Assembly (NCBI GenBank): GCA_963732005.1
Contig: CAVSXT010000005.1
Coordinates: 1,116,001-1,180,000, forward strand
Reading direction: 5' to 3'
DNA from: JASLEW01 sp963732005
Lineage (GTDB): Bacteria > Acidobacteriota > Thermoanaerobaculia > Multivoradales > UBA5704
Length of the DNA: 64,000 nucleotides
Shown: piece by piece, positions 1 through 7,254 of the stretch
Layout of the letters: each line of letters begins with the position of its first letter
Numbering within the stretch: the stretch's first letter is position 1
The notes under the pieces: model-generated
Database searches by the model: none
The model's input: the letters and a program-made list of their open reading frames with translations, nothing else
What the model was told of the DNA's origin: nothing
Made by a program: the position numbers and the translations under genes

Positions 1-212
1 ATCCGACCGATTGAGCGTCGCGCGTCGAGCGGCGGGCGCTGTGCTACGCTGGCCGCGCCGGTGCTCGGCCGGCGATCCGCAGACCCCCCGACCAGTGGCC
101 AGCACGGTTTCCTTGCCCATGCAATCCGGCGCTGTGCCCATCCGGCCGGACCTGGGGCGCCTGGATCCCGGGGTTTGCGGCGCCCGGGACGGGCCGCAGG
201 AGGCAGGATCGA

Positions 213-1046
213 GTGCGGCCCGCTGAGCTGCGTTTGGGCGGCCTGGCGATCGAAGGCTGGTCGCTGGCCGGCGACGAGACCTGGTTCCGTATCCATCCGC
301 CCGGTCTGGCCTTCGATACCGGCCGCGGCGCCGCGCAGCTGGCCGGAGCCCGCGACGTCTTCCTCTCACATGGCCATCTGGACCACGCTCTCGGGATGCC
401 ATACGTCCTGTCGCAGCGTTCCCTGCACCAGAACGCCGACACCCGCGTCTTCTGTCCGGTCGAAATCGCCGAGCCGCTGGCGGCGCTGGCCGCCGCCGCC
501 GAACGGCTGGAACGCGCGCGCTATCGCTTCGAGATCGTGCCGCTGGCCGCCGGCGCGCGGGTGGAGGTCGGCCGCGACCTGGAGGTCGAGGCCTTCGCCA
601 CCGACCACGTGGTGCCCAGCCTGGGGTACCACCTGGTGCGCCGCAAGCGGCGGCTGGCCGCCGGTCTGGAGGGGCTCTCCGGGCACGAGCTGGTGGCGTT
701 GCGCGAGCGCGGCGTCGCCACCGCGGAGGTGGTGGAGGAGCTCTGGCTGTCCTACTGTGGCGACACCGGGCCGCGGGTCTTCGAGCTGGCGCCGGCGCTT
801 TTCCGCAGCCGCATCCTGATGCTCGAGTGCACTTTCCTCGGCGAGGCGCAGCGCGGCGGCGGCGACCGGTACAAGCACCTGCACATCGAAGACATCGAGC
901 GCCAGGCGGAGCGCTTCGAAAACGACGCCATCGTGCTTCACCACCTGTCGCGCCGCCACCGTCCGGAAGAGCTGCGGGCCGAGATCCAGCGCCGTCTGCC
1001 GGCCCTGGCGCCGCGGATCCACCTGCTGCTCCAAGGGGTGCCCTGA
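213..1046 (+). CDS. RNase Z-like MBL-fold hydrolase
   Basis: A 277-residue metallo-beta-lactamase-fold protein of the ribonuclease Z type, a group that cleaves RNA phosphodiesters, classically tRNA 3' trailers. The metal box HGHLDH is at residues 53-58, the bridging aspartate lies in CGDTG (184), and HHLSRRH at 243-249 can supply the distal histidine. An AGGAGG at 198-203 sits nine bases before the GTG at 213 and fixes the start. The long exosite arm of canonical tRNase Z is not evident, so the tRNA role is inferred and another nuclease or phosphodiesterase activity is possible. The stop overlaps the next start as TGATG, so the two genes are probably translationally coupled. Confidence 0.8.
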   Translation: MRPAELRLGGLAIEGWSLAGDETWFRIHPPGLAFDTGRGAAQLAGARDVFLSHGHLDHALGMPYVLSQRSLHQNADTRVFCPVEIAEPLAALAAAAERLERARYRFEIVPLAAGARVEVGRDLEVEAFATDHVVPSLGYHLVRRKRRLAAGLEGLSGHELVALRERGVATAEVVEELWLSYCGDTGPRVFELAPALFRSRILMLECTFLGEAQRGGGDRYKHLHIEDIERQAERFENDAIVLHHLSRRHRPEELRAEIQRRLPALAPRIHLLLQGVP

Positions 1047-2911
1047 TGCCGCGGCCGGCGGGCAAAGGCGGCGGCGGTGGTGGCGGTGGCCGCGGAGGCA
1101 GCGCGGGGAGCGGCGGTCGCGCGGGCGGTGGCGGTGGCCGCGGAGGCAGCGCGGGCAGTGGCGGGCGGCGCCCACCCGGGGCGCGCGAGTCCGGGCGGAG
1201 CGGGCCGGGTGGGGTGCGCGGTGCCAAGCCGGGCGCGGGGCGGCGGTCGGCGCCGGCCGGCGGCGCCGGAGGCGAGCGGCGGCGACCGCCGCGGGTCGAG
1301 AGGCCGGAGGGGCCATCTGGCCAGCGGCGAGCCGGAAGCCCGGGCCGACACCAGAGTGCGGAGGGGCCTGGCCCGTCAAGGCCCCGGGTGCCGCGGGGGC
1401 GGGGCGCACCCCACGCAGCGGATCGGCGAGAGCGCCCAACGCGTCCCCGGCCGACTGGGGGGCCGGCTGAACCGGGGCGGTCGGAGAAGCCGGCACGACC
1501 CCGAAGGTCGGAAGGCCCAGACCGCGACCGCAGAGCAACAGGCCCAGACCGCGATCGGAGAGCGATTGGACCCGACCGCAACCGGCGGGCGACTGGACCC
1601 GACCGCAACCGGCGGGCGACTGGTCCGGACCGCGGCCGGCGGGCGGGAGTGCAGGAACGGGCCCAGCGCCACCGGCGCTCCGAGCGGCCGCCCCGGGAGG
1701 CGGCGCACGTCGCACCTCCGGCCCCGGGCCTGCGGCTGGCGCTGATCGAGGAGGCCGAGGTCGAGGTCGAAAAGCTGGTCTTGGGCGGCGACGGGCTGGC
1801 GCGGCTCGAGGGGGTACCGATCTTCATCGCACGGGCGGCTCCCGGGGACCGCCTGCGGGTGCGCTTGACCGAACGACATGCGGACTACGGTCGGGCGGCG
1901 ATCGTCGAGGTGCTGGCGCCCGGCCCCGCACGCCGCCCCGACCCCTATCCTGAGCTCAGCGCCACCGGCCTCTGCGACCTGCAACACCTGGACGATGCGC
2001 TGCAACCATGGCTCAAGGCGGCGGCAGTGATGGAGGCGCTGGCAAGGCTGGGGCGCGTTCAGTTGCCCGCCGACGTCGAGGTGGTGTCCGGTCAACCATG
2101 GGGTTACCGGCTCCGTACCCAGCTGCACACTGCGGTCGATGCTGCCACCGGAGCGGTGCGGGTTGGGTACCACGCCCGCGGCACCAACGAGGTGGTGGCG
2201 ATGTCGCGCTGCCCGCTGCTGGTACCGGAGCTCGAGGAGCTGCTGCCCGAGCTCACCGGCCTTCTGGCTGGCTCGCCACACCGCCGGCTCGACCTGGCGG
2301 CGGGAGACGGCGGCGCGGTGACCGCGGCGCCGCTGGTACCGGGGCTGCCACACGGCGACGTGTCCATGACGGTCGGAGATCTCGTCTTTTCCTACGATGC
2401 GCGCTGCTTCTTCCAGGTCCACCGGCAACTGCTGCCGCGCCTGGTGGAGGTGGTGGTCGGACCGTGGGAAGGAGGCGAGGCGTTCGATCTCTACGGCGGC
2501 GTGGGACTGTTCGGGTTGCCGCTGGCGCGCCGTTACGGGCGGGTGGTGACCGTGGAGGCGGACCGTGTGGCGGCCCGTCATGCCCGCAACAACGTGCGGC
2601 GCCACCGGCTGCAACAGGTGTCGGGAGTCTGCCAGGCTGTCGAGACCTGGATCGCGGCGCTGCCGGAACGCCCGGACCGCGTGGTCGTCGATCCGCCGCG
2701 CGCCGGCCTCGCCGGCAAGGTCCGCCAGGCCCTGGCCGCCCGGCGCGCCCGCCGCCTGACCTACGTCTCCTGCGATGCCGCCACCCTGGCGCGGGACCTG
2801 CGCCTGCTGGACCCGGTGTACCGGATCGAGAGCCTCCATCTGCTCGATCTCTTTCCCCAGACCGGCCACATGGAGGTGGTGGTGCAGCTGGTAGCCCGCG
2901 ACGAGGCCTGA
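1046..2911 (+). CDS. TrmA/RlmCD-family RNA uracil-5 methyltransferase with long basic tail
   Basis: A 621-residue SAM-dependent RNA (uracil-5-)-methyltransferase. Residues 1-225 are low-complexity and strongly basic: Gly/Arg tracts with duplicated GRGGSAGSGG blocks, then five tandem GPDRxRRAx nonapeptides (residues 157-201). A TRAM domain follows (about 231-291) and a Rossmann methyltransferase domain with DLYGGVGLFGLP near 481, VVDPPRAGL near 546 and the catalytic YVSCDAATLARDL (Cys576). The iron-sulfur motif of the family (CGGC before LQHL) reads TGLC, so a conventional 4Fe-4S cluster is unlikely. The family methylates U in 23S rRNA or tRNA; which target is not decidable here. The tail may add RNA affinity, which is inference. 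The ATG overlaps the previous stop. Confidence 0.85.
   Translation: MPRPAGKGGGGGGGGRGGSAGSGGRAGGGGGRGGSAGSGGRRPPGARESGRSGPGGVRGAKPGAGRRSAPAGGAGGERRRPPRVERPEGPSGQRRAGSPGRHQSAEGPGPSRPRVPRGRGAPHAADRRERPTRPRPTGGPAEPGRSEKPARPRRSEGPDRDRRATGPDRDRRAIGPDRNRRATGPDRNRRATGPDRGRRAGVQERAQRHRRSERPPREAAHVAPPAPGLRLALIEEAEVEVEKLVLGGDGLARLEGVPIFIARAAPGDRLRVRLTERHADYGRAAIVEVLAPGPARRPDPYPELSATGLCDLQHLDDALQPWLKAAAVMEALARLGRVQLPADVEVVSGQPWGYRLRTQLHTAVDAATGAVRVGYHARGTNEVVAMSRCPLLVPELEELLPELTGLLAGSPHRRLDLAAGDGGAVTAAPLVPGLPHGDVSMTVGDLVFSYDARCFFQVHRQLLPRLVEVVVGPWEGGEAFDLYGGVGLFGLPLARRYGRVVTVEADRVAARHARNNVRRHRLQQVSGVCQAVETWIAALPERPDRVVVDPPRAGLAGKVRQALAARRARRLTYVSCDAATLARDLRLLDPVYRIESLHLLDLFPQTGHMEVVVQLVARDEA
1514..1648 (+). 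repeat. Five tandem 27-bp repeats encoding GPDRxRRAx
   Basis: Five head-to-tail 27-base units in frame within the methyltransferase gene, each encoding Gly-Pro-Asp-Arg, a variable residue, Arg-Arg-Ala and Thr, Ile or Gly. The third and fourth units are nearly identical at the DNA level, which suggests recent slippage. The repeats sit in a disordered Arg-rich region resembling eukaryotic RGG-type RNA-binding tails. Confidence 0.9.
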
Positions 2912-3008
2912 CCCGCAGTCGGTTTCCTCTTCGAGCCGCCGGGTGTCTGTAGTGGATAGGATGGCTGTGCTCGGAACCGCGATGGCAAGCAAGACCTGGG
3001 GAGGCGAG

Positions 3009-3578
3009 ATGGGCGCTCCGGCGCGGACGGACGAGGTCCAGGAGTCGCGGCTGCTGGCAGCCATGGCGGCTGGCGACCGGGAGGCCGCCGAGCGCCTGGT
3101 GGAACGCACCTATCGCGGCGTCTACGCCCTGCTGCGGCGACTCTGCGGCGACTCCGACCTGGCCGCCGACCTGACCCAGGAAACCTATCGCAAAGCCTGG
3201 GACGCCCTTGCCGGCTTCCAGGGCCAGGCGCAGTTCTCCACCTGGCTCTGCCGCATCGCCTACAACGTCTTCCTCAACCACCTTCGCCGCCCGCGCCGCC
3301 TGGTGCCGCTCGAGGAGCGGGTCGAGGAGGCGATCCAGGACCCGTCGCCGGCGGCCGACGAGGTGCTGGGCGAAGCGGCAGCCGGCGATCGGCTGCGGCG
3401 AGCGGTCATGGTGCTGCCCGACGATCAGCGCTTCACTGTCACCGCCCTCTACTGGGGTGGACGGTCGGTGCGCGAGATCGCCCTCGATCAGGGGGTCAGC
3501 GGCGTGGCGATCCGCAAGCGGCTGAAGCGGGCCCTCGCCACTCTGGCCCGGCACCTTGGCGAGGAGGCGAGGCCGTGA
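3009..3578 (+). CDS. ECF-type RNA polymerase sigma factor
   Basis: A 189-residue sigma-70 family factor of the extracytoplasmic function class, directing RNA polymerase to an alternative promoter set. Region 2 is visible as DLAADLTQETYRKAW and FSTWLCRIAYNVFLNHLRR; region 4 as LPDDQRFTVTALYWGG followed by a helix-turn-helix (REIALDQGVSGVAIRKRLKRAL). ATG 3009 is chosen because GGGGAGG lies just upstream; in-frame ATG 2982 and GTG 2943 are alternatives. The stop overlaps the next GTG by four bases, so the downstream membrane protein is probably its partner or antagonist, taking the place usually held by an anti-sigma factor. Confidence 0.85.
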   Translation: MGAPARTDEVQESRLLAAMAAGDREAAERLVERTYRGVYALLRRLCGDSDLAADLTQETYRKAWDALAGFQGQAQFSTWLCRIAYNVFLNHLRRPRRLVPLEERVEEAIQDPSPAADEVLGEAAAGDRLRRAVMVLPDDQRFTVTALYWGGRSVREIALDQGVSGVAIRKRLKRALATLARHLGEEARP

Positions 3579-5596
3579 GCGGCTGGGGTCCTTGGGAGCG
3601 GTGGCGGGTGGCGCGGCGCCTCGCCCGTCACGCCCAGCGGGAGGGCGGAGCGCCGCCCGCGGATCTGCTGCGGCGGCTGCGCGAGGACATTCCGGTACGG
3701 CCCGGCCTGGGGTACCAGCCGGCCGAAACCTCCGGCGGTCACCCCACTCGAGACAATTGGCGCAGGCGACCCGGCCGCCGACCCCGGCGCGTCTGGGTGG
3801 CGGCCGCGGTCGTGGCGGCCTCGATCACCGGCGGCGTGATCGGCCTGCGGGTCCTGGAGAACCATTGGCGGCGCGATGCGGCCGAGCTCGCCGGCGGCCC
3901 CGGTTCCGCCGCTGCCGGGGCCGGCGCCGCCGCCCCTGGCCAAAGCGCCGAGCGGGCGGCTTCGCCGGCCTCCCGCTCTTGGTCCGAGCCGGCGGCACCA
4001 CCGGCGGAGGCGCCAATGCAGTTGCAGCCGCCGCCGGCCGGCGGCCCCGCCGGTCCCCCCGGGGCGCCCCCCGCTGCGCCCGCCAAGCCGGGCGCCAAGA
4101 TGGCGGCCGGAGCGCCGCCGGCGGACCAGCCGGTGGCAAGGCGCCAGATGTTCGCGCCCGCCGGACCGCCGCCACCAACCTTGGCGCCGCCGCTCCTGCG
4201 CGCCACCCGGCCACTGGCGCCTGCCGGCGGAGCCGCGGCTACCACTCCGCCGCCGGTAGAGCGGGTGCCTGCCGGCGCCGTCGGCGAGGGTGGCGCGGGT
4301 GCGACTGGAATGCAGGCTGCGGCCGGCGCGCGGGCAGGCGGTGATGCCGGCAAGCCCGCTACCGAAGACGAGATCAAGGTTACCTCCGAGTCCCCACTTC
4401 GCGAGGAGGCGGAGCAGCGAGGGAGCCGGCGGCCGGCGGAGGGCGAGCAGGGATTCGCCGTGCCGGCGCCGGCGACTCCGGCGGCGAAGAGCGCGGCGTC
4501 GGTGGTCCCGCCGGCGAAGTACGCACCATCGCCGGGTTCGACAGCGAAGGATGCGGCCTCGCAGGCTCCGGCGCGCCTGGCGGCCTTCAGCGGGCAGGCT
4601 GCGCCACTGCGCTCGAGCTTTGGCGCCGATACCGGCACCGGCGGCTACCGCCGGGTCCGGCAGGAGCTGGCGGAGGGCCGCCTGCCGCCGGCTGCGTCGG
4701 TGCGGATCGACCAGCTGGCCAACGCCTTCGACCTGGAGACAGAGCGGCCGGCGGCGAGCCGCCCACGACTGGAGGCGGAAGGAGCGCCGTTGCCTGGCGG
4801 CGGAGCAATCTACCTGCTGCGGGTCGCGGCGCACGGGCTCGGCGGGCCGCCAGGCTCGGGCGCGGTGGCGGTGGAGTTCGATCCGGCAGTGGTGGCGCGC
4901 TTCCGCCGCGTCGGCGCCGTCGCCGGCCGCGGCGCCGCGTCGGCTCTCTACGAGATCGAGCTGCGCACCACGCCTGGCGCCGCCCTCTCCGCCAGCTCCG
5001 CGGCGGACGCTCCGCCGGCCTCGCCGCTGCTCGTTGCCGGCCGCCAGGCCGATGCCGCACCGTCGTCCAGCTCCGAGAGCAAGCGACGCGCGATGGCCGC
5101 CGCCGCGCCGGCAGGCGGCGCGCTGGCGCCAGGACGCGGCTTCGCCACCCTGCGGCTGATCTCCCGTCGTCCGGCAGGTGCGGCATCCGCGGCAGGCGCG
5201 GCAACCGCGGTAGGCGCACCAACCGCGGCAGGCGCGGTGCCCGCGGCAGGCGAAGGTGACGCCGCCGGCGAGGCAGGCGGAGCGGCCGCGGCAGGAGAGC
5301 CGGACGCGGCCGGCACCCGCGCCGGAGGGCCGGTCGCGACCCTGGTCGTGCGCGTCTCCGACCTCCGCCTGTCTTGGTCGGCCGCATCGCCGGCCCTGCG
5401 CGTGGCGGGGCTGGCGGTCCGGTTGGCGCAAGCCCTGGCCGCCAGGGACCCCGCACCCCGACTGCAGGCGCTGCTCGCGCCGGCGCAGGCTCTCGCGGCG
5501 GAGTTGCCCGGCGAGGCGCGCGCCGCCGAGCTGCTGCAGCTGATCCGGCGCGCGGCCTATCTGGCCAGCCCGCCCGACGCCTCGCCGCCGCCCTGA
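3575..5596 (+). CDS. YfbK-like membrane protein lacking its VWA domain
   Basis: A 673-residue protein with a short basic cytoplasmic N-terminus, one transmembrane segment (about 72-90, VWVAAAVVAASITGGVIGL) and a long Ala/Pro-rich extracytoplasmic linker. Near residue 350 is a segment typical of the YfbK N-terminal domain (YRRVRQELAEGRLPPAASVRIDQL). It is followed almost at once by VEFDPAVVARFRRVG and ALYEIEL, which match the domain that normally comes after the VWA fold. The roughly 200-residue VWA domain with its MIDAS motif (DxSxS) is absent. The tail ends in a helical region like that of YfbK. GTG 3575 has GAGGAGG upstream and overlaps the sigma gene. Role inferred: envelope partner of the ECF factor. 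Repeats of Ala-Ala-Gly blocks occur around residues 535-580. Confidence 0.7.
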   Translation: MSGWGPWERWRVARRLARHAQREGGAPPADLLRRLREDIPVRPGLGYQPAETSGGHPTRDNWRRRPGRRPRRVWVAAAVVAASITGGVIGLRVLENHWRRDAAELAGGPGSAAAGAGAAAPGQSAERAASPASRSWSEPAAPPAEAPMQLQPPPAGGPAGPPGAPPAAPAKPGAKMAAGAPPADQPVARRQMFAPAGPPPPTLAPPLLRATRPLAPAGGAAATTPPPVERVPAGAVGEGGAGATGMQAAAGARAGGDAGKPATEDEIKVTSESPLREEAEQRGSRRPAEGEQGFAVPAPATPAAKSAASVVPPAKYAPSPGSTAKDAASQAPARLAAFSGQAAPLRSSFGADTGTGGYRRVRQELAEGRLPPAASVRIDQLANAFDLETERPAASRPRLEAEGAPLPGGGAIYLLRVAAHGLGGPPGSGAVAVEFDPAVVARFRRVGAVAGRGAASALYEIELRTTPGAALSASSAADAPPASPLLVAGRQADAAPSSSSESKRRAMAAAAPAGGALAPGRGFATLRLISRRPAGAASAAGAATAVGAPTAAGAVPAAGEGDAAGEAGGAAAAGEPDAAGTRAGGPVATLVVRVSDLRLSWSAASPALRVAGLAVRLAQALAARDPAPRLQALLAPAQALAAELPGEARAAELLQLIRRAAYLASPPDASPPP

Positions 5597-7248
5597 ACCG
5601 GCAGCGCCGGTGGACGCGGGCAGGCACCCGGCACGCCCCGCTGCGGCGCGAAGACCCGCACCATGGGCTGGTCCAGCGGCAGGTCGACGATCTCCCGGTA
5701 ACACGCCTTGAAGCCGGGGTCCTGCACCAGCGCCTGCAGCCGGCGCGATCGCTCCAGCACCAGCTCGATCAGGATGAGTTCCGGACGCCGGCCAAGGACG
5801 TAGGCGGTGAACCTCGCCTCCCGCTCATGGCGACCCTGCCGGCGCGCCTCGTCCAGCGAGTGGCCGGCCAGCAGCGCCCGCCCCATCGCGACCAGCTTGT
5901 GGTCGAGCCGGTAGGTGGCGGCGACCTGCCGGTCCACCAGGCCGAGGGTGTCGACGAAGGCGACGTCGCGGCCGGCCGCGACCAGGTAGTAGGGGATCCT
6001 GCCCATCTGGCCGAGGGCGACCAGGCTGTCGTCCGGCAGGTGGGAGGACAACCACCGGCAGGTGACGACGCGCCAGTCCGACGGATCGTCGACGTCCACG
6101 GTCCACTGCCTGACCAGCGGCTGCCACTCGCCTGCCGCCGGCAGGTCCTGGGCGATCCTGGTCAGGGAGCCGGCCAGCAGCAGCCCGAGGAGCAAGGTCC
6201 TCCCGGGCCAGGCGGCGAACGGCCGGCGAGCGCTCCACCAGGGGAGCTCGAGGTGCTCGGCGGACCACCAGATCGCCACCAGCAGCAAGGGCAGGGTGGG
6301 GACCAGGTAACGGAACTCGCCCCGGTACTCGCCGCCGGCAGCGAGCTGGAAGAGCACCGACAGGACGCCCACGACGGCAAGCAGGAAGGCGACCGCCCGG
6401 TGCCGGTCCGGCCGCGGCCGCCGCGCCAGCGACCAGGCCAGCGCCGGCAGCAGCGGCGGCAGCAGGCCAAGCTGCAGGACGTAGCCGCCGAGCTGCCTCG
6501 CCGCCCGCCCGGCCAGCAGCGGATCGAACCTGACGCTGGTGTTGGCGACCAGACTGCCGTAAGTGCGGTACCGCCAGACCAGGAAGGCGCCGTAGACGAC
6601 CGCGGCAGCCAGCAGGTAGCGGGCCGCGCCCCGCCGGTCGCGGCGGTCGGCGAGGCGATCGGCCACCACCAGCGGCACCAACAGCAGCCCCTCCGGCCGC
6701 GCCATGCCGAGCAGGCCGAGGGCCGCGCCGCCCGCCAGCCGCAGCCGCGCCCGCCGCTCCGGAGCGACGGGCGGCGCATGCTCCGCCGCCAGGTAGAGGT
6801 TGGCGGTGAGCACCAGCAGCAGCGAGTAGAACGGCGTCTCGAGACCGCTGCGCGACCAATAGAGAAAGGGGTAGGAGAGGGCCAGGCCGGCCGGCGCCGC
6901 GAGGCGTCCCCAGCGGTCGAGCCCCACCCGGCACGCCAGGCGCCAGGTGGCGGCGATCGCCGCCGCGCCGCAGCCGACCCCCGCCGCCGGCACCGCCACC
7001 GGCAGGATCCATCCCAGCCGCGCGATCGCGCCGGCGACCCACATCCAGAGCGGGCTCGAAAACCCCTCCGTCCGCTCGCCGGGATTGAAGACCAGGCCCA
7101 GGCCGCGCGCCCAGTTCAGGGCGTAGCGGTAGTAGATGAAGGCGTCCTCCTCGCGCGGCACGTAGATCGCCACCGCGCACGACGCGCCGAGGAGCAACAG
7201 CCCCAGGAGCGGCAGGAGCTCCCCCCGCTTGCCGCCGGGCTCGCTCAC
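5557..7248 (-). CDS. Polytopic membrane glycosyltransferase (GT-C, ArnT/AftB type)
   Basis: A 563-residue membrane protein with around ten hydrophobic segments. The acidic motif EEDAFIYYRYALNW follows the first membrane helix and is followed by GLGLVFNPGERTEGFSSPLW, the arrangement seen in GT-C glycosyltransferases that use polyprenyl-phosphate sugars, notably the AftB/DUF2029-like group. The C-terminus is a soluble periplasmic-type region. Donor and acceptor cannot be predicted. GTG 7248 lies six bases after the stop of the upstream M1 aminopeptidase, so the two are cotranscribed. Its 3' end overlaps the convergent YfbK-like gene by 40 bases. Confidence 0.75.
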   Translation of the reverse strand: MSEPGGKRGELLPLLGLLLLGASCAVAIYVPREEDAFIYYRYALNWARGLGLVFNPGERTEGFSSPLWMWVAGAIARLGWILPVAVPAAGVGCGAAAIAATWRLACRVGLDRWGRLAAPAGLALSYPFLYWSRSGLETPFYSLLLVLTANLYLAAEHAPPVAPERRARLRLAGGAALGLLGMARPEGLLLVPLVVADRLADRRDRRGAARYLLAAAVVYGAFLVWRYRTYGSLVANTSVRFDPLLAGRAARQLGGYVLQLGLLPPLLPALAWSLARRPRPDRHRAVAFLLAVVGVLSVLFQLAAGGEYRGEFRYLVPTLPLLLVAIWWSAEHLELPWWSARRPFAAWPGRTLLLGLLLAGSLTRIAQDLPAAGEWQPLVRQWTVDVDDPSDWRVVTCRWLSSHLPDDSLVALGQMGRIPYYLVAAGRDVAFVDTLGLVDRQVAATYRLDHKLVAMGRALLAGHSLDEARRQGRHEREARFTAYVLGRRPELILIELVLERSRRLQALVQDPGFKACYREIVDLPLDQPMVRVFAPQRGVPGACPRPPALPVQGGGEASGGLAR

Positions 7249-7254
7249 GCGCGC

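Noticed and set aside
1..212. A small gene in the first 212 bases
   Set aside because: Short frames there have no ribosome binding site or recognisable motif and overlap the supported RNase Z-like start region; nothing can be called.
1514..1648. Repeats in the methyltransferase gene as a CRISPR array
   Set aside because: The units are contiguous 27-base in-frame codon repeats without spacers.
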